Assembly (NCBI RefSeq): GCF_035222485.1
Contig: NC_085924.1
Span: 4,650,001 to 4,714,000, forward strand
Reading direction: 5' to 3'
Length of the DNA: 64,000 bases
DNA from: Podospora pseudoanserina
Lineage: Eukaryota > Ascomycota > Sordariomycetes > Sordariales > Podosporaceae
Positions 33,339 to 45,727 of this stretch are shown in pieces. How positions within the stretch are numbered: position 1 is the stretch's first letter; every line of letters begins with the position of its first letter. The notes below the pieces were generated by a model. The model had not been told where the DNA came from, searched no databases, and was given only the letters and a program-made list of their open reading frames with translations. The position numbers were made by a program, and so were the translations under genes.

Positions 33339-36300
33339 CTAGCCTGAACCTGGCTGGGTATGGCACCCGCCCGTGCCTGTATGAAGCGTCAACGTCCCCC
33401 TATTCCCAATCACAAACAATCCCCTCCTGGTCCTCGTAAGCGCGACATTCAACCTCCTCATATCCGTCAAGAACCCAATCTCCCTCTTCTCATTACACCT
33501 CACCGTCACAAAAACAACCACGTCCGCCTCCCTCCCCTGAAAAGCATCAACACTGCTCACCTCCACCAGCCCCGACCCCATAACCTGACCCAACACCCGT
33601 TTCAGCAAATCAACTTGCTTCGCATACGGTGTTGAAACCGCCACAGTCTGGCTGACCCCCTTTTCCCCATAAGCAGCAGTAGTCAAAAGCGTACAAACCC
33701 CCAAACAAACCCCCGCCTGCCCTTTATTTACTTTACTTTTCCCCTTCACCTCCTCCCGATCAGCAAACTCAACCCACACCCTCCTTTTATCCCCCTTTGG
33801 CCACGAAAATCCCGTCTTTTCCAACCCCCTCTCACTGTCCCTCAATCCGGTAACCAACCTCTCTCGGTAAAACTCTGTAGAAGGGAAGTCACATAACGAG
33901 CTGTGCATCCGGTATTGCGTGTCGAGCATCAACCTCCCTAACCCCTCCCCTCTGGAAGAGGTGAACAGCCTCTTAAAAAGGGAACAATCACCCCCCAGAG
34001 CCACAACCTCTGGCCTCACCGTCGGTCTTAGTTGGACGTGATCACCCACCAAAACAGCCCTTTGACACCCCTTTACGAACGGCACGAGGGCGCACCCCTC
34101 TGTTTGCTGGGAGGCTTCGTCTATGATGACAATATCAAACATTTCATTCCTTAATAGTCCCAAACTTGAGCCTATACAAGTCGAAAACACGATTTTGGCA
34201 GTCTTCACACGTCTTTTGGCTTTGGTGGTCTCGGCGCGAGAGTGGAGGGTGTTGAGTTCGATTCCGGCCATTGCGTCGAGGGTGTAAGGCGTGATGTCGG
34301 GGGAGACTTTACGGATTTCGGTCGAGATCCGCAAGGGGGGGGTGGGTGGGGTTAAGGGAGAGGTACCGCCGGAGAACGTTATCTACTGCGTTGTGGGTTG
34401 GGGCTGTGAGGAGGATGCGGGAGTCGGGGAAGTGGGATTGGAGAGACAGGATGATGGGGAGGATGGTTTCTGTTTTGCCTGTTCCCGGGGGTCCCCAGAG
34501 GCATAAAAAAGGGGGGTGTTGAGGGAGGTGGAGACGGCGAGGTTCTGGGAGGGGTTGAGATGGGGGTAGGGGGTGACGCTTTCCGGGGGAGGGGGAGAAA
34601 AGGGTTGGGATTCATGGCCGAGGAGGTAGGGGGATATGGGACAGCACTCGTCTCATTTGGTGGCAAAGAGGAGGATAGCGTCAAGGGCTATTTTTGCGGT
34701 TGTGAAAGGGGCGCAGCAGGTGAGTTTCCATTGGAAGTGGGAGTAGTATGGCGGTAAGGGGTGGAAGCACTGGAATTTTGCACGGCCGGGCTCGGATTGG
34801 AGGACGAGGGCGTCGGTGGAGTAACGTTTCTCGAGGAGGGAGTTTGCGGGCGCTGAGGCAGCGGTTAAACGGACGTGGGCGGCGTTGTTGAGCCGGGAAT
34901 TGTCTGAGTCGATGCGGAAGCTCACCTCGACGACTTGGTAGCCGTCTTCGTCTTTGTCGAGGAGGTATAATTTGAGGAGATCTTTTCTTGGCTCTGACCT
35001 TCCTGATGCTTCTCCGATGTGTTCTAGCGCTGTAGCGATCAAGTTTTGGACAAAGTGGTTGACGGCAGCTGGCCGACCGGGAAGGAGACACGATGCTTCG
35101 GGCTCGAAACACTCGAGTAGAATATCCATTGCCACTTCTGGTATTATGACCTTCAATGAGATAAGTTTGACAAGCTCGGTGAACTGGTGCATTGATAAGA
35201 CTCTGATACGTGAGAGATATGACTTGAGGGGCGCGACAACGAGTTCCATGGCATCGTTGGCTGAAAGAATGAACCCGGTGAGGGCGTCTTGAGCGTATAC
35301 TTCCAAAATGTCTACCGGATCTTCTGTCTTCTCGTCAACAGCCTCGATGGGCGGCATTCTGCCAAAGGCAATAGTCAGTGATGGCGCCAGGCGCAGGACA
35401 CCAAGCATTACGCGGAGAATATCCGCCGACGAGACTCTTGTCAGACGGCTAGGTTCGTTGCTACTAATGCCCAGCAAGAGATAGTCAAAGCACTTGAAGA
35501 GAATGGGACTTTGATCCCTGCCCAGCAACCAGGAAAACAATTCCTCAAACTGCTTCCGCGACGTCAATTCCCTCATCCAAGGCAGCTTTCCATCCTTTGC
35601 AATCGCCACAGTAAAGTCCGGCTCAGAGCCCCAGTCAACATCCTTCAAGGTCGGAATGGTGTATCTTCCGCCTCCTGGTCAAACAGCGGCAGTGTTGTAT
35701 CCGTGTCGAGATGCTCAAACCACAAGTCGAGATTCCTCATTGGCTTGACGTCTCTGTTGCTGATAACGTAGACCTCGGCGGCCGTCACTGCATTCCGGTT
35801 CATTCTGCCGATATGTCGCTGCAGACCCCTGCTGAACTTGTCGGGGGCGATACTGGCATGGAAGTCAACATTGGTTCCGGAGTCGATGGTCGCTTGGCGT
35901 TGTCTTCGCATGTCGCTTTTGTTATCTGCGGCCCTGTAGGAACTGTCGTCCGAGGGGCTGCGGTTGATGAAGATCCAGGTGTTTCCACGCTGGCCTTCAA
36001 ACAGTTGAAACTGTCTCTCGTCGCAATACAGACGATATGTCATCTTGGTGGGAAGGGTCATACGGCTCTGCCGTTCAGTGCCCTGGGTGTGTGGAAAGGC
36101 ATATAACCGCACAGTGTCATAGACAAGGGAGTCTTGGGATGTCTCAATCTTGCGGGGAACGTAGATGGATACGGTCAAACGTTTGTCAACTTTGAGGATG
36201 ATCAGCTTGCGGTTAAATATTTCCAGTGCTTTGCTGGTAGTATCAAGGAAAGTCCCCAGACGGTCTCTTGTTGAAGAGTTGTAAATGCACTTCCTGTGGA

Positions 36301-36342
36301 TGCTGTGATGATTGAGTTGGAAACCGCGAGCAGCATCTTCCG
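33339..36342 (-). pseudogene. RdRP-helicase fusion gene, 3' part (SF1 RNA helicase, UPF1/SDE3/Hrr1-like)
   Basis: Continues in frame the RdRP gene found beyond the transposon block: joining base 45728 to 36344 with one TA gives SSLI-TEDAARGF. The first part (36342 to about 35670) is a beta-rich region ending in LDLWFEHLDTDTTLPLFD. A frameshift near 35665 follows, then TIPTLKDVDWGSEPDF. An in-frame TGA lies at 34653-34655. The frame then continues to Walker A (GPPGTGKTETI, 34471-34494). A frameshift lies at or near a G8 run (34335-34342 on the plus strand). After it come DIVIIDEASQQ (motif II), VGDHVQLRPT (III), LDTQYRMH (IV), VDAFQGREADVVV (V) and MRRLNVALTRTRRGLFVIGN (VI). All SF1B motifs are readable, but the gene cannot make a full protein as it stands. 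Confidence 0.85.
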
Positions 36343-36441
36343 TAACGTACATTATAAGCGAGTGAGCCATATAAGCGAGTAAGCCACTTTTTCGACGCGA
36401 CGCGACCCTCCACCTACAACATACCACTCACAATAACCAAC

Positions 36442-37626
36442 TATGCCTGCCACCTTATACGAAGCTAGGGTAAACTTAGCCCTTGAAGCTCTTTAAAATG
36501 ACGAAAATCTAAGTGTACGGGCCGCTGCTAAGATCTATAACATTGATCGTATAACTCTTTCGCGGCGACGCGCTAGTAAGCTTGCACGACGCGATATTAC
36601 GCCTAATTCGAAGGAGCTTACTTAATTAGAAGAGGATACTATTATTTATTATATTATTAAGCTAAATACGCGAGCTTTTTTATTAAAATTATGTAATATA
36701 GAAGATATAGCTAACTAACTACTATACGTATACAATACGCCCCTTATTAGTAAGCTCTAGGTATATAACTTCGTTAAACGTTAACTATAGCTCCGTACGC
36801 GTTTTACGTGTAAGTACGATTATTAGAGGGCTAAATGCGAAGATCTAAAGGTTATTACTAAATAGTTTACGTTTATACGGAATATTAAAGCTAAATATAG
36901 TATTATAGATAACAATATTTATAACTTCGATAAGATTAGGTTTATAATAAATATTATTTTCGCGGATATAGTAGTTACGACCTCGGACGGCCTTAGTAAG
37001 GTAAAACTAATTTAGTCTAGTAACTATAAATAAGTAACAGTAATCTAGGAAATTAATACTTTCGGTTAAACTATTTTTCCTTTTATTATTTTAATTATAT
37101 AATATTACTTTACTAATTAATATATTAAATATAATTTATCGTTTATTTAATATATCGTAATTACCGAAAATAATTAAATTATTAATTTAATAAGCTTAAA
37201 TTAAATTAAGTACTTTAATTATTATATAGCGTCCCGTATAAAAAGTAAATACCGGTTATTAATCCTCGATAACTACGAAAGTTATTATTCGACCGAATTT
37301 AAATACTATTATTAGTAAAATAATATTATTATACTTTATATACCTCTATACTCCTCTTGCTTCCTTTAACTACTCGATATTAATTACTTTAAGCCGCTAA
37401 AATAGGTATACAGTCGCTAAATTAAGGACTTAATACGTATATATATTAATTATATAAGTAAGCTCGAGTTCCTTTATACTTTCCGCGAAGCTTTCTTCGC
37501 CTTTATAATAAAAAAAAATATATAAAGTAGCTTTACGGGTATTAACTTTATATTATATAATTTTAAAAAAATATTTTTTAAACTAAATATAAAGCTTCGT
37601 ACGTTAATATCTCTAAACTTATAGCC
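36442..37626 (+). pseudogene. pogo/Fot1-type transposase, copy 3, 5' part, RIP-eroded
   Basis: Starts ATGCCTGCCACC (36442). The N-terminal HTH is still readable; further on, nonsense codons appear every few residues. The nuclease region can only be followed by alignment with copies 1 and 2. The C-terminal part, with a damaged zinc knuckle (YSVCGKPGYNTCTC), lies after the Gypsy insert at about 45.15-45.64 kb. Confidence 0.85.
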
Positions 37627-37631
37627 CGGTA

Positions 37632-38057
37632 TGTCACAGTTAAGCCAACAGGTAGGACGGACCGTGTGCGGGGCACAAGACGCACAGATAATCGCTAGTA
37701 GGACCAATTAGGGCAAGGCTACGCGATTATAGGCAACAGACTGGGAAGACACAGTGATCGCGGCAATACAACTAATAGGGAGTTATGGAGGATTATAGCG
37801 ATTATTACGATTATTAAGAATAAGCGGAATAATTACTATAATCAGGGCTTAGCACGAGGTCTATATATACGGAGGAACTGGCCGGCGTAGATAGATAGTT
37901 CCGTAATATGTAATATAAGTTATAATTATTAGTATTTAGACTATTATAATAGAGATAAGCCATTATTATATACTATTTAGCTATATCGGACTAAGATTAT
38001 TTAGAAGTGCCTTTAACTAGTGTCCTTTTTAAAGGTTTTAGATAGGGGTTCGTTATA
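37632..38057 (+). repeat. 5' LTR of the Gypsy element
   Basis: 426 bp, beginning TGTCACAGTTAAGCC. The end is eroded (GTTCGTTATA, where the 3' LTR has GTTCGTCACA). Differences from the 3' LTR that I checked are transitions. Confidence 0.93.
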
Positions 38058-41000
38058 CGTTATATATTTACTTTAACTTTATTACGGATAAGTTAAAGGC
38101 GTTTTTTTACTACTATAGCTGGACCTAAGAATATTTAGATAGGAGGCGTCCCGCCTAGCCTAGGTACCGAGGGACCTTCTAAATATATATCCTTTACCGT
38201 AAAGTAGGTCATTAAGCGCTTTAAAGAACTCGAGGACGAGGCTTAATAAACCTAGGAGTAGATTTTCGTTATCTCGATTACGTTTAAGTCGACTATTAAG
38301 TTTCCGGTACCGGAGCGCTATAAAAGAGAAAAGGCTAAGTTTAGAGGGTTTTTAATTTAGTTTAAAATTTATTTTCGTTAATACTTAAATTAATTTATTA
38401 ACGAAAAGTCGAAGGTAATCTTCGCGGTTATTAGGCTTAAAGATAAGGCTTTCGCGTAGTTTGAGCCTATCCTCGACGACTATTACGAGTAGGAGCGGGA
38501 ATACTAAAAGAAGATTACCGTAAAGTACTTCGAGAGTTACTATACCTTTAAGGCTAAACTTAAAGAGGTATTTAGGGAGTACGATAAAGCAAGGCGCGTA
38601 TAGGGAAGGCTCTTAAGCCTACGCTAAATACGTTTAGCGGTTAATTACGTAATTTAATTTAAAATCGATAGCCTATATAATACTATTAACGATAAAGGAT
38701 TAATATAGCTTTTTTACTATAGCTTTAAGGAAAAGGTAAAGGATAAGTTATATAAGGAGTTAAGGCCCGATATTATTAATAAGTATATCGTTATAGCTAT
38801 ACGGATCGACGATTAGTAGTTTAAGCGTCGTACGGAGAAAAGGAATTATAGTAAAGATACCTATAGTAATAACTATAAAGGATACTTTAATAATAATTAT
38901 CTTAACGATAAGCGTAAGTAAAAATACCTTAATACTAGTTACTCCGGTATTATATATTCGGAATTAATAAACGTCGACGCTATATAATAATAAAAGCTAT
39001 AAAGCTAGGGCTAAAGTAAAAATAACTTTAAGTATTTTAATTACGGTAAAATAAAATACTTTAAGAAGAACTATAAAGTACCTAAACGGCTTAGATAAAA
39101 GAAAGAGATCGTATTAATTACTATATCGAAAGGACCGAGGATTATAGAGGTAATAACTATCGGATACTAGTAAAGTAAAGCGGTAAGTTCTAAAGAAAAT
39201 TCTAATTAGTACGCCGGATAAAAAAATATAAAGTTTTAAAAGGTAAAGGAAGCCCTAGAAAGGCTAAAAGCAAAGTATAAAGAAAAAAATCTTTAAATAT
39301 AGGTATTATAGGATTAACTAATATAAATCGTTACGGAAATTACTACGGAGGTCGCTAAAGATAAAGGTTTTACGTAAGGACCTATTAAGTAAATAATATT
39401 AAAGAGGTAATATAATAAATATAAAATTATTATTTTATAGGATATATTATAGCCTATAAAGCTTTTATATAAAAGCTAAAAAGAGTATTAGAAAGGTAGA
39501 AAGGTCATTAGTATTAAAATCGCGAAGTTACTAAAGGATATATTAATACCTATATAGTATATACTTTATAAAGGAAATACAGTATAATTTTATTTTAAGT
39601 ATTTAAAGTATTAGAAAGTACTTTAGTTTTAATATATTATATATAAATATATAGAATACTATTAAAGTAAGTTACTATATAGTTATTAGCCGGTATATAA
39701 AGTAGGTAAAGAAAGTAAATTATAGTTAATTAAAAGGATTATAGTCCGATAGGAAAAGGCTTAATAGGAGGACCTAAATAACTATATTTTATAAAAGGTT
39801 TAGGACCTAATTAAACTAAAGGATAGCCTTTAAATTATATAAATCGCACTAAAATATATAAAATATTACGTTAAATACGTAAACGGTTAGAATATAAATA
39901 ATAATATATACTCGTAGGAAGAAATAATATTAGGATAGTACTTAAGCCCAGATTACGCTATATACCTACGGAAGAAGGTTAAGCGATATTATTAAATTAA
40001 GATACTTAAGACTAAGTAAAAGAACTACTATCGAGTATAAATATAAGAGAATATTAAAGACGGAAGATAGGAGGAAACTAGGTAGGTATAATTAAAAAAC
40101 TTTATATTATTAGATAACCTAGGGTAGGAAAACGTTCTTAAACGATATAACTACTTAGGAAATAACTCGCGGCCCTTTACGGAAGCCGTTAACCTTTAAC
40201 GGACTACGAATAATATTTTTAAAGGTATTAACGTAAAATAAAAATATAAAATAACGACCCGGCGTTTATTAACGAAGTCGCTACCGTATAGGGAAAAGGT
40301 AAGAAAGATAAACGCCTTTAGATTATTATACGATGGAGGGATCTCTAGGTAATAATATTAGTAAACGGTAGTATAGAAACGAATTTAATTTCGCTATAAT
40401 TTATATATTAAGCCTATATACTATAGAAGAAAAAGAAGGAATAGATAGTTATATAAAGTTTATTTCCTACGTAAAAAGTCTGTAAGGAGATACTACCTCT
40501 AAATATTATAATCGAAGGAAAAACGATATTAGTTATATTCGATATTATAAATATAGGACCCTCGAAGGATATAATCTTAGGGTAACTATAGTATAAAGAT
40601 TATAACCTAAATATCGATTAAAGGGATAGTAATTACCTACGATTAAAAGAGCTTTAGAAGTATTTAACTAATAATAGAAAATTAAAAATATATACGAAGT
40701 AAAGTATAGGACGAATACCCTCTACGGTACTACTGTAAGGAGTATAGGAAATAATAGTATATTTTATCGATATAAGCGGTAAAATCGAAAAAGTAGGGTT
40801 AACGACGTTAGTAAAGATATCGGAGGTTAATAAATATATTTACTATAATAATATAGAGAAAGGCGAAAAAAAGGCGATACCGGTAGAATATCGAGGATAC
40901 TTAGCCTTTACAGTTAAATATTTAGAGGGGCTTTTAGAGCGAGGACCGTGGAACTACGAGATTAAGTTAAAAAAAGGAGTTAAGCTACGGCTATTTAAAG

Positions 41001-41079
41001 TCTATTATATTAATAATAAATAAAGTAAGGAACTACGGAAATACTTAAATAAAAATTTAAAGAAAGGATATATTAAAGA

Positions 41080-41600
41080 GTCTATATTCCTAATAGGATA
41101 CCCTATATTTTTTATACCGAAGAAAGATAGTAATTTACGATTATATATAGATTACCGCTAGCTAAATAACGAGACGGTAAAAAACAGTTATCCGCTACCG
41201 TTAATATCTAGATTACGGAATTAATTAATAAAGGCGCGATACTTTATACGCTTAAATATACCTATCGGATACGCTTATATATAAATTAAGGAAAGAGATA
41301 AATAAAAAACTACGTTTCGTATACCTTATAATTATTTTAAGTATTTCGTAATACTATTTAGGCTAACTAATACGCTTATAACGTTTTAATTTCTTATTAA
41401 TTATACGATACGGAAATACCTTAATAAAATAATAATATACTATCTCGATAACGTTTTTATCTATTTACGTACTTTAGAGAAATATAAACGGTACGTACGA
41501 AAGATATTCGACGCGCTATATAGAGCTAAACTCTTAATTAATAAAGAGAAAAGCGAGTTTTACGTATAAAAAATAGTATATCTAGAATATTTAATATCGT
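41080..41600 (+). pseudogene. Gypsy reverse transcriptase remnant
   Basis: Readable pieces include YPIFFIPKKDSNLRLYIDYR near 41.1 kb and IIYYLDNVFIY near 41.44 kb. The latter is the catalytic YLDD with Asp changed to Asn by GAC-to-AAC. Many stops. Confidence 0.8.
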
Positions 41601-42529
41601 TAAGTAAAGTTCGTATAGAACCGGGAAAAATTATAGTAATAAAGAACTAGCCTACGCTATAATTATAAATATACGTTAAAAATTTTTTAAAGTTTATAAA
41701 CTTCTATCGGATATTTATCTGGGGCTATATAAGTATTACGAGGCTACTTAACTATTTAATTAAAAAGAACGTAAAGTTTTAGTGGGAGTAGGAAAAGGAG
41801 TAGGCCTTTTAGAAGCTAAAAAAGGCTATTCTAAAGGACCCGGTGCTTAAACTACTAGACCTTAGTCGACTATTTAAGGTCGAGGTAAATATATTAAACT
41901 ATATTATCGGTAGATAGTTAGGATAGCGAGACGATAATAGTAAGTTATATCCGGTTACTTTCTTTTCGAAGAAGCTTAATAAAATACGTTAAAACTATTT
42001 AATTTACGATAAGGAATTACTTACTATTATTAAAGCGTTCGAGGAGTAGAGGCTATACTTTAACGGTACTAAGTATAAAGTATAGGTCTATACGGATTAT
42101 AAGAATTTACGGTACTTTATTACTACGAAGGTCCTTAACGTACGGTAAATACGATAATTAAAGTTTCTTTCGGAATTTAATTTTTAAATTAACTATAAAA
42201 AGGGTTCGGAGAACGTTAGGGTAGACGTACTTAGCCGGCGAACCGACTACTATAAAGATATACTTAAAGAGTTATTATTACTATTTAAAGAGGCGCTAAA
42301 TAATACCCTTAAGTATTTACTATAGCCGTGGATAGAGTATTACGTAATATATTATAAAAAGGCTACTTTTAGTAAATATTAAAGGAAGTTAAGTAACGAT
42401 ATTATAGAGTAATATTAATAGGAAAAGCTAGAGCTATAAAGTATTTAGAAGGATAATTAAGGAAAATTATAATATAAAAACCGAGCGTACGTAAGGTTAG
42501 GTAATAGGATAGTATTAGTAATAAAGATT

Positions 42530-43400
42530 TATATATTAAAGTTCGGAGGATATATAGGTATCGCTAAGACTATAGAAAAAATTAAATAGCACTTTAACTA
42601 GCTAAGGATTAAGGATAACGTTAAAGAAACTATTTAGTTATACTATATATACGAGAAAATAAAGGTTACGAGGTATAAACCCTATAGATTTCTAAAGCTA
42701 TTACCGGTAATAAAATAGTTATAAAGTTTAATTATAATAATCTTTATTACTAAATTACTAAAGTCTAAAGATATAGTAACCGGCGTTAAGTATAATAATA
42801 TTTTAACGGTAGTCGATAGGTTTATTAAATAAATATATTTCTTACTTTATAAAGAGACTTAATTAATAAAATAATTAACGGATATAGTATTATAGTATAT
42901 TATATTAATATATATATAATTAAAGGAGTTTATTATAGACCGCGATATTAAATTTATATCGAAATTCTAAAAAGCGTTAATAACGAGGCTAAAGGTAATA
43001 AATAAAGCGTTTTCGGTTTACTACCCTTAAACAAACGGTTAGACGGAACGGTTTAATTAAATCGTAAAATAGTATTTACGGAATTATATTAATTTCGAGT
43101 AGGACGATTAGATTAAACTATTACCTACGGTATAATTAATATATAATATATTATTAATTAAAACGATTAAAGCTATACTATTCTTTACGAACTTCGGCTA
43201 TAAAGTAGACCTACGGTAAGGACTTACAGTTAAGGTATTTAAAGTTAAGGTTAAAGTAAATAAAATATATATATTTTATAATAAACTTAAGTAAAAACTA
43301 AAGTTTATAAGGAAAAGGATACGGAAATACTATAATACTAAAAGGCTCGAGGGACCTCGCCTTAAAAAAAAGGATATAGTATTCCTTTTTATACGTAATT
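42530..43400 (+). pseudogene. Gypsy integrase remnant
   Basis: FGGYIGIAKTIEKIK (zinc-finger region), YKPYRFLKLLPV and ILTVVDRFIK (first core Asp) are readable with stops between them. Order and spacing fit a Ty3/Gypsy integrase. Confidence 0.78.
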
Positions 43401-44720
43401 TACGTATTAAAAGACTTAATAAGAAGCTAGACTATAGGAAAGTAGGCCCGTTTAAGGTTAAAAGAAAGATATCGGAGATAATATTTAAACTGGAGCTACC
43501 CTATATAATACGTTTACGGTTATATACTTTCTATATCTTACTTCTAGAGCCCGTACTATAGGTAAGTAAGGTTAATATATAGATAATAGCGGAGAATAAA
43601 GAAAAAAAGTACGATATAGAAAAGATATTAGATTTATAGTTTAATAAAGGTAAATTAAAGTATTTAGTTAGTTAATTAAGCTATCCGGTTATAAATAACT
43701 TGTAGGAACTATAAATATACTTTAATTACTTAAATAAGTAAAAAGAATTTTATTAATAATATCCGGATTAACTAAAACCTAAATAAGTAAAAAGACTTAG
43801 CCCTAGCCTATAGCTAAATAGCTATAAGATAAAGCTAGGAGAACCTCGATAGGAATCGAATCTACGCTTCTAACGTAATAATCGACGTACTATATATTAT
43901 ACTATAAAGTTAAAAGGTATAAAGGAGATTAAATATAAATAATACTATATACTTTAATTATTTTAGGAAGGGAAAAGCGCGTTATTAACGGTATCCTATA
44001 TAAATAAAAAGGAAGGACCGGCTATACTAAAATCGGTACTAAGGTTAGGAAATAGCTAGTTAAGCAAAATAGGAGGCCAGGAGAAGGAGTTAATACTAGG
44101 AGTAATAGTAATAGGAGGATCGAGCGTAAGTATTACCTCGCTAATAATAGTAATACTCCGCTCCGAAAGATATTGTTTTTGCTAGTAAAGGCGGGATAAG
44201 TACGTAACGGCTTTTTACGCCTTATATATAGCCTCTTCGGCTTTACGGTAGGCGTCCAGGAGTCGTTTCTCGGTAGCTAGCTCCTTTAAAGATAAACGAC
44301 GATACTCGGTAACTAGGTACTCGACTAGATAAGGTTAAACGAAGTATTAAGAGAGAGACGGACTAACCGATTTATAATAGTAAAAGTGCCCGATATATCG
44401 TAAGTACGGCCTCGACGTATATACTTGCCGTAACGGAAAGAACGTTCGTAAAAGTAATAAGTTAAGTTATAAACGGTATAGAACGAATAAAGTATAATGA
44501 TAAAACCTTTAAAATTAATAAAAGCGGTTAGGGCTAAACGATAACGGTATTACAGATTAACGCGCGGGGAAGGGGATTGCGAGGACCTAAAAACTCTATA
44601 AGAGTTAAATATCGTAGCGATAGGGAAAAGAGAAGGACTTATAAATAAATAAAAGTAGGCGATAGGCGGTTATTTTAAGCCTCGGGTCGACGGAACGTCG
44701 ACCTAAGAGGAAAGGTATTA

Positions 44721-45146
44721 TATTATAGTTAAGCTAATAGGCAGGACGGACCGTATGCGGGGCATAAAACGCATAGATAATCGCTAGTAAGACTAATTAG
44801 GGCAAGGCTACGCGATTATAGGCAATAGACTAGGAAAATATAGTAATCGCGGTAATATAACTAATAGGGAGTTATGGAGGATTATAACGATTATTACGAT
44901 TATTAAGAATAAGCGGAATAATCACTATAATTAGGGCTTAGCACGAGGTTTATATATACGGAGGAACTGGCCGGCGTAGATAGATAGTTCCGTAGTATAT
45001 AATATAAATTATAATTATTAGTATTCAGACTATTATAATAGAGATAAGCTATTATTATATACTATTTAGCTGTACCGGACCAAGATTGTTCAGAAGTGCC
45101 TTCAACCAGTGTCCCTTTTAGAGATTCTGGATAGGGGTTCGTCACA
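44721..45146 (+). repeat. 3' LTR of the Gypsy element
   Basis: 426 bp. The start is eroded (TATTATAG for TGTCACAG), but the last 85 bp are nearly unmutated and end GTTCGTCACA. A purine-rich tract (AAGAGGAAAGG) just upstream may be the polypurine tract. Confidence 0.93.
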
Positions 45147-45727
45147 CGGTACTATATAACCTTAGGTTTCCTAAATACTATATAACCTTCGAAAAGCTAA
45201 CTTATAATTAACGCTTATTAAAACTCATATTATTAACTATTAAAATAGCTTCTCGACTTTAATATTAATTACGGTAAATTAACTTATTAAGGGTATAATA
45301 ATTATAATATATTAAGTAGCTCTCCTTCGTACAGAGGTCTCTTCGCTCCGTAAAGCCAATAAGGTACTAAGTAAGCGCCGGAGAGCCAAAAAAATACGTA
45401 TGAGGCTTAGAGGGTCACTTACTATACAAGAGGCACAGGATCTACTGGATCAGAAGGCCGTAGATAGGAAGGGAGTGCAAGAAACGTAGCCGGATAGTAG
45501 TAATGCAGGGGAGGCTCGTACAAAGGTTTAGTGCTATAGTGTATGCGGTAAGCCTGGCTATAATACATGCACTTGCCAGGAGGCTGCAGAATCATCTGAT
45601 TCAGCTGTTTCTAATGTAATTATAGTTAGTTCCTAATGTTGGTGTGTTACAATTGAGGGTAATTGTAGTAAGGTAGTGAAAAGTGGCTCACTCGCTTATA
45701 TGGCTCACTCGCTTATAATGTACGTTA

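Larger units (their letters stand above)
37632..45146 (+). mobile_element. Ty3/Gypsy LTR retrotransposon (7515 bp), RIP-eroded
   Basis: Two 426-bp LTRs (37632-38057 and 44721-45146) and a 5-bp target duplication CGGTA (37627-37631 and 45147-45151), inside the pogo element. Decayed domains are readable on the plus strand in the order gag-like (near 38.3 kb), reverse transcriptase with YLDN for YLDD (near 41.44 kb), RNase H end (NYKKGSENVRVDVLSRRTD, near 42.2 kb) and integrase (GIAKTIEKIK near 42.56 kb, LTVVDRFIK near 42.81 kb). RT before integrase defines Ty3/Gypsy rather than Copia. Transitions to A/T have destroyed every frame. Confidence 0.92.
36345..45725 (+). mobile_element. pogo/Fot1-type DNA transposon, copy 3, carrying a Gypsy insertion
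   Basis: TIRs begin at 36345 (ACGTACATTATAAGCGAGTG) and end at 45725, with TA at 36343-36344 and 45726-45727. Without the insert (37632-45146) and one CGGTA, the element is 1861 bp, matching the other copies. The TIR carries GAGCC where copies 1 and 2 have GACCC, so it is a slightly different subfamily. It sits in the coding sequence of the RdRP-helicase gene. Confidence 0.92.

Noticed and set aside
37707-45100. Possible mitochondrial or organelle DNA because of extreme AT content
   Set aside because: The tract is a Gypsy element with matched LTRs inside a DNA transposon. The AT content follows from transitions in a nuclear repeat.
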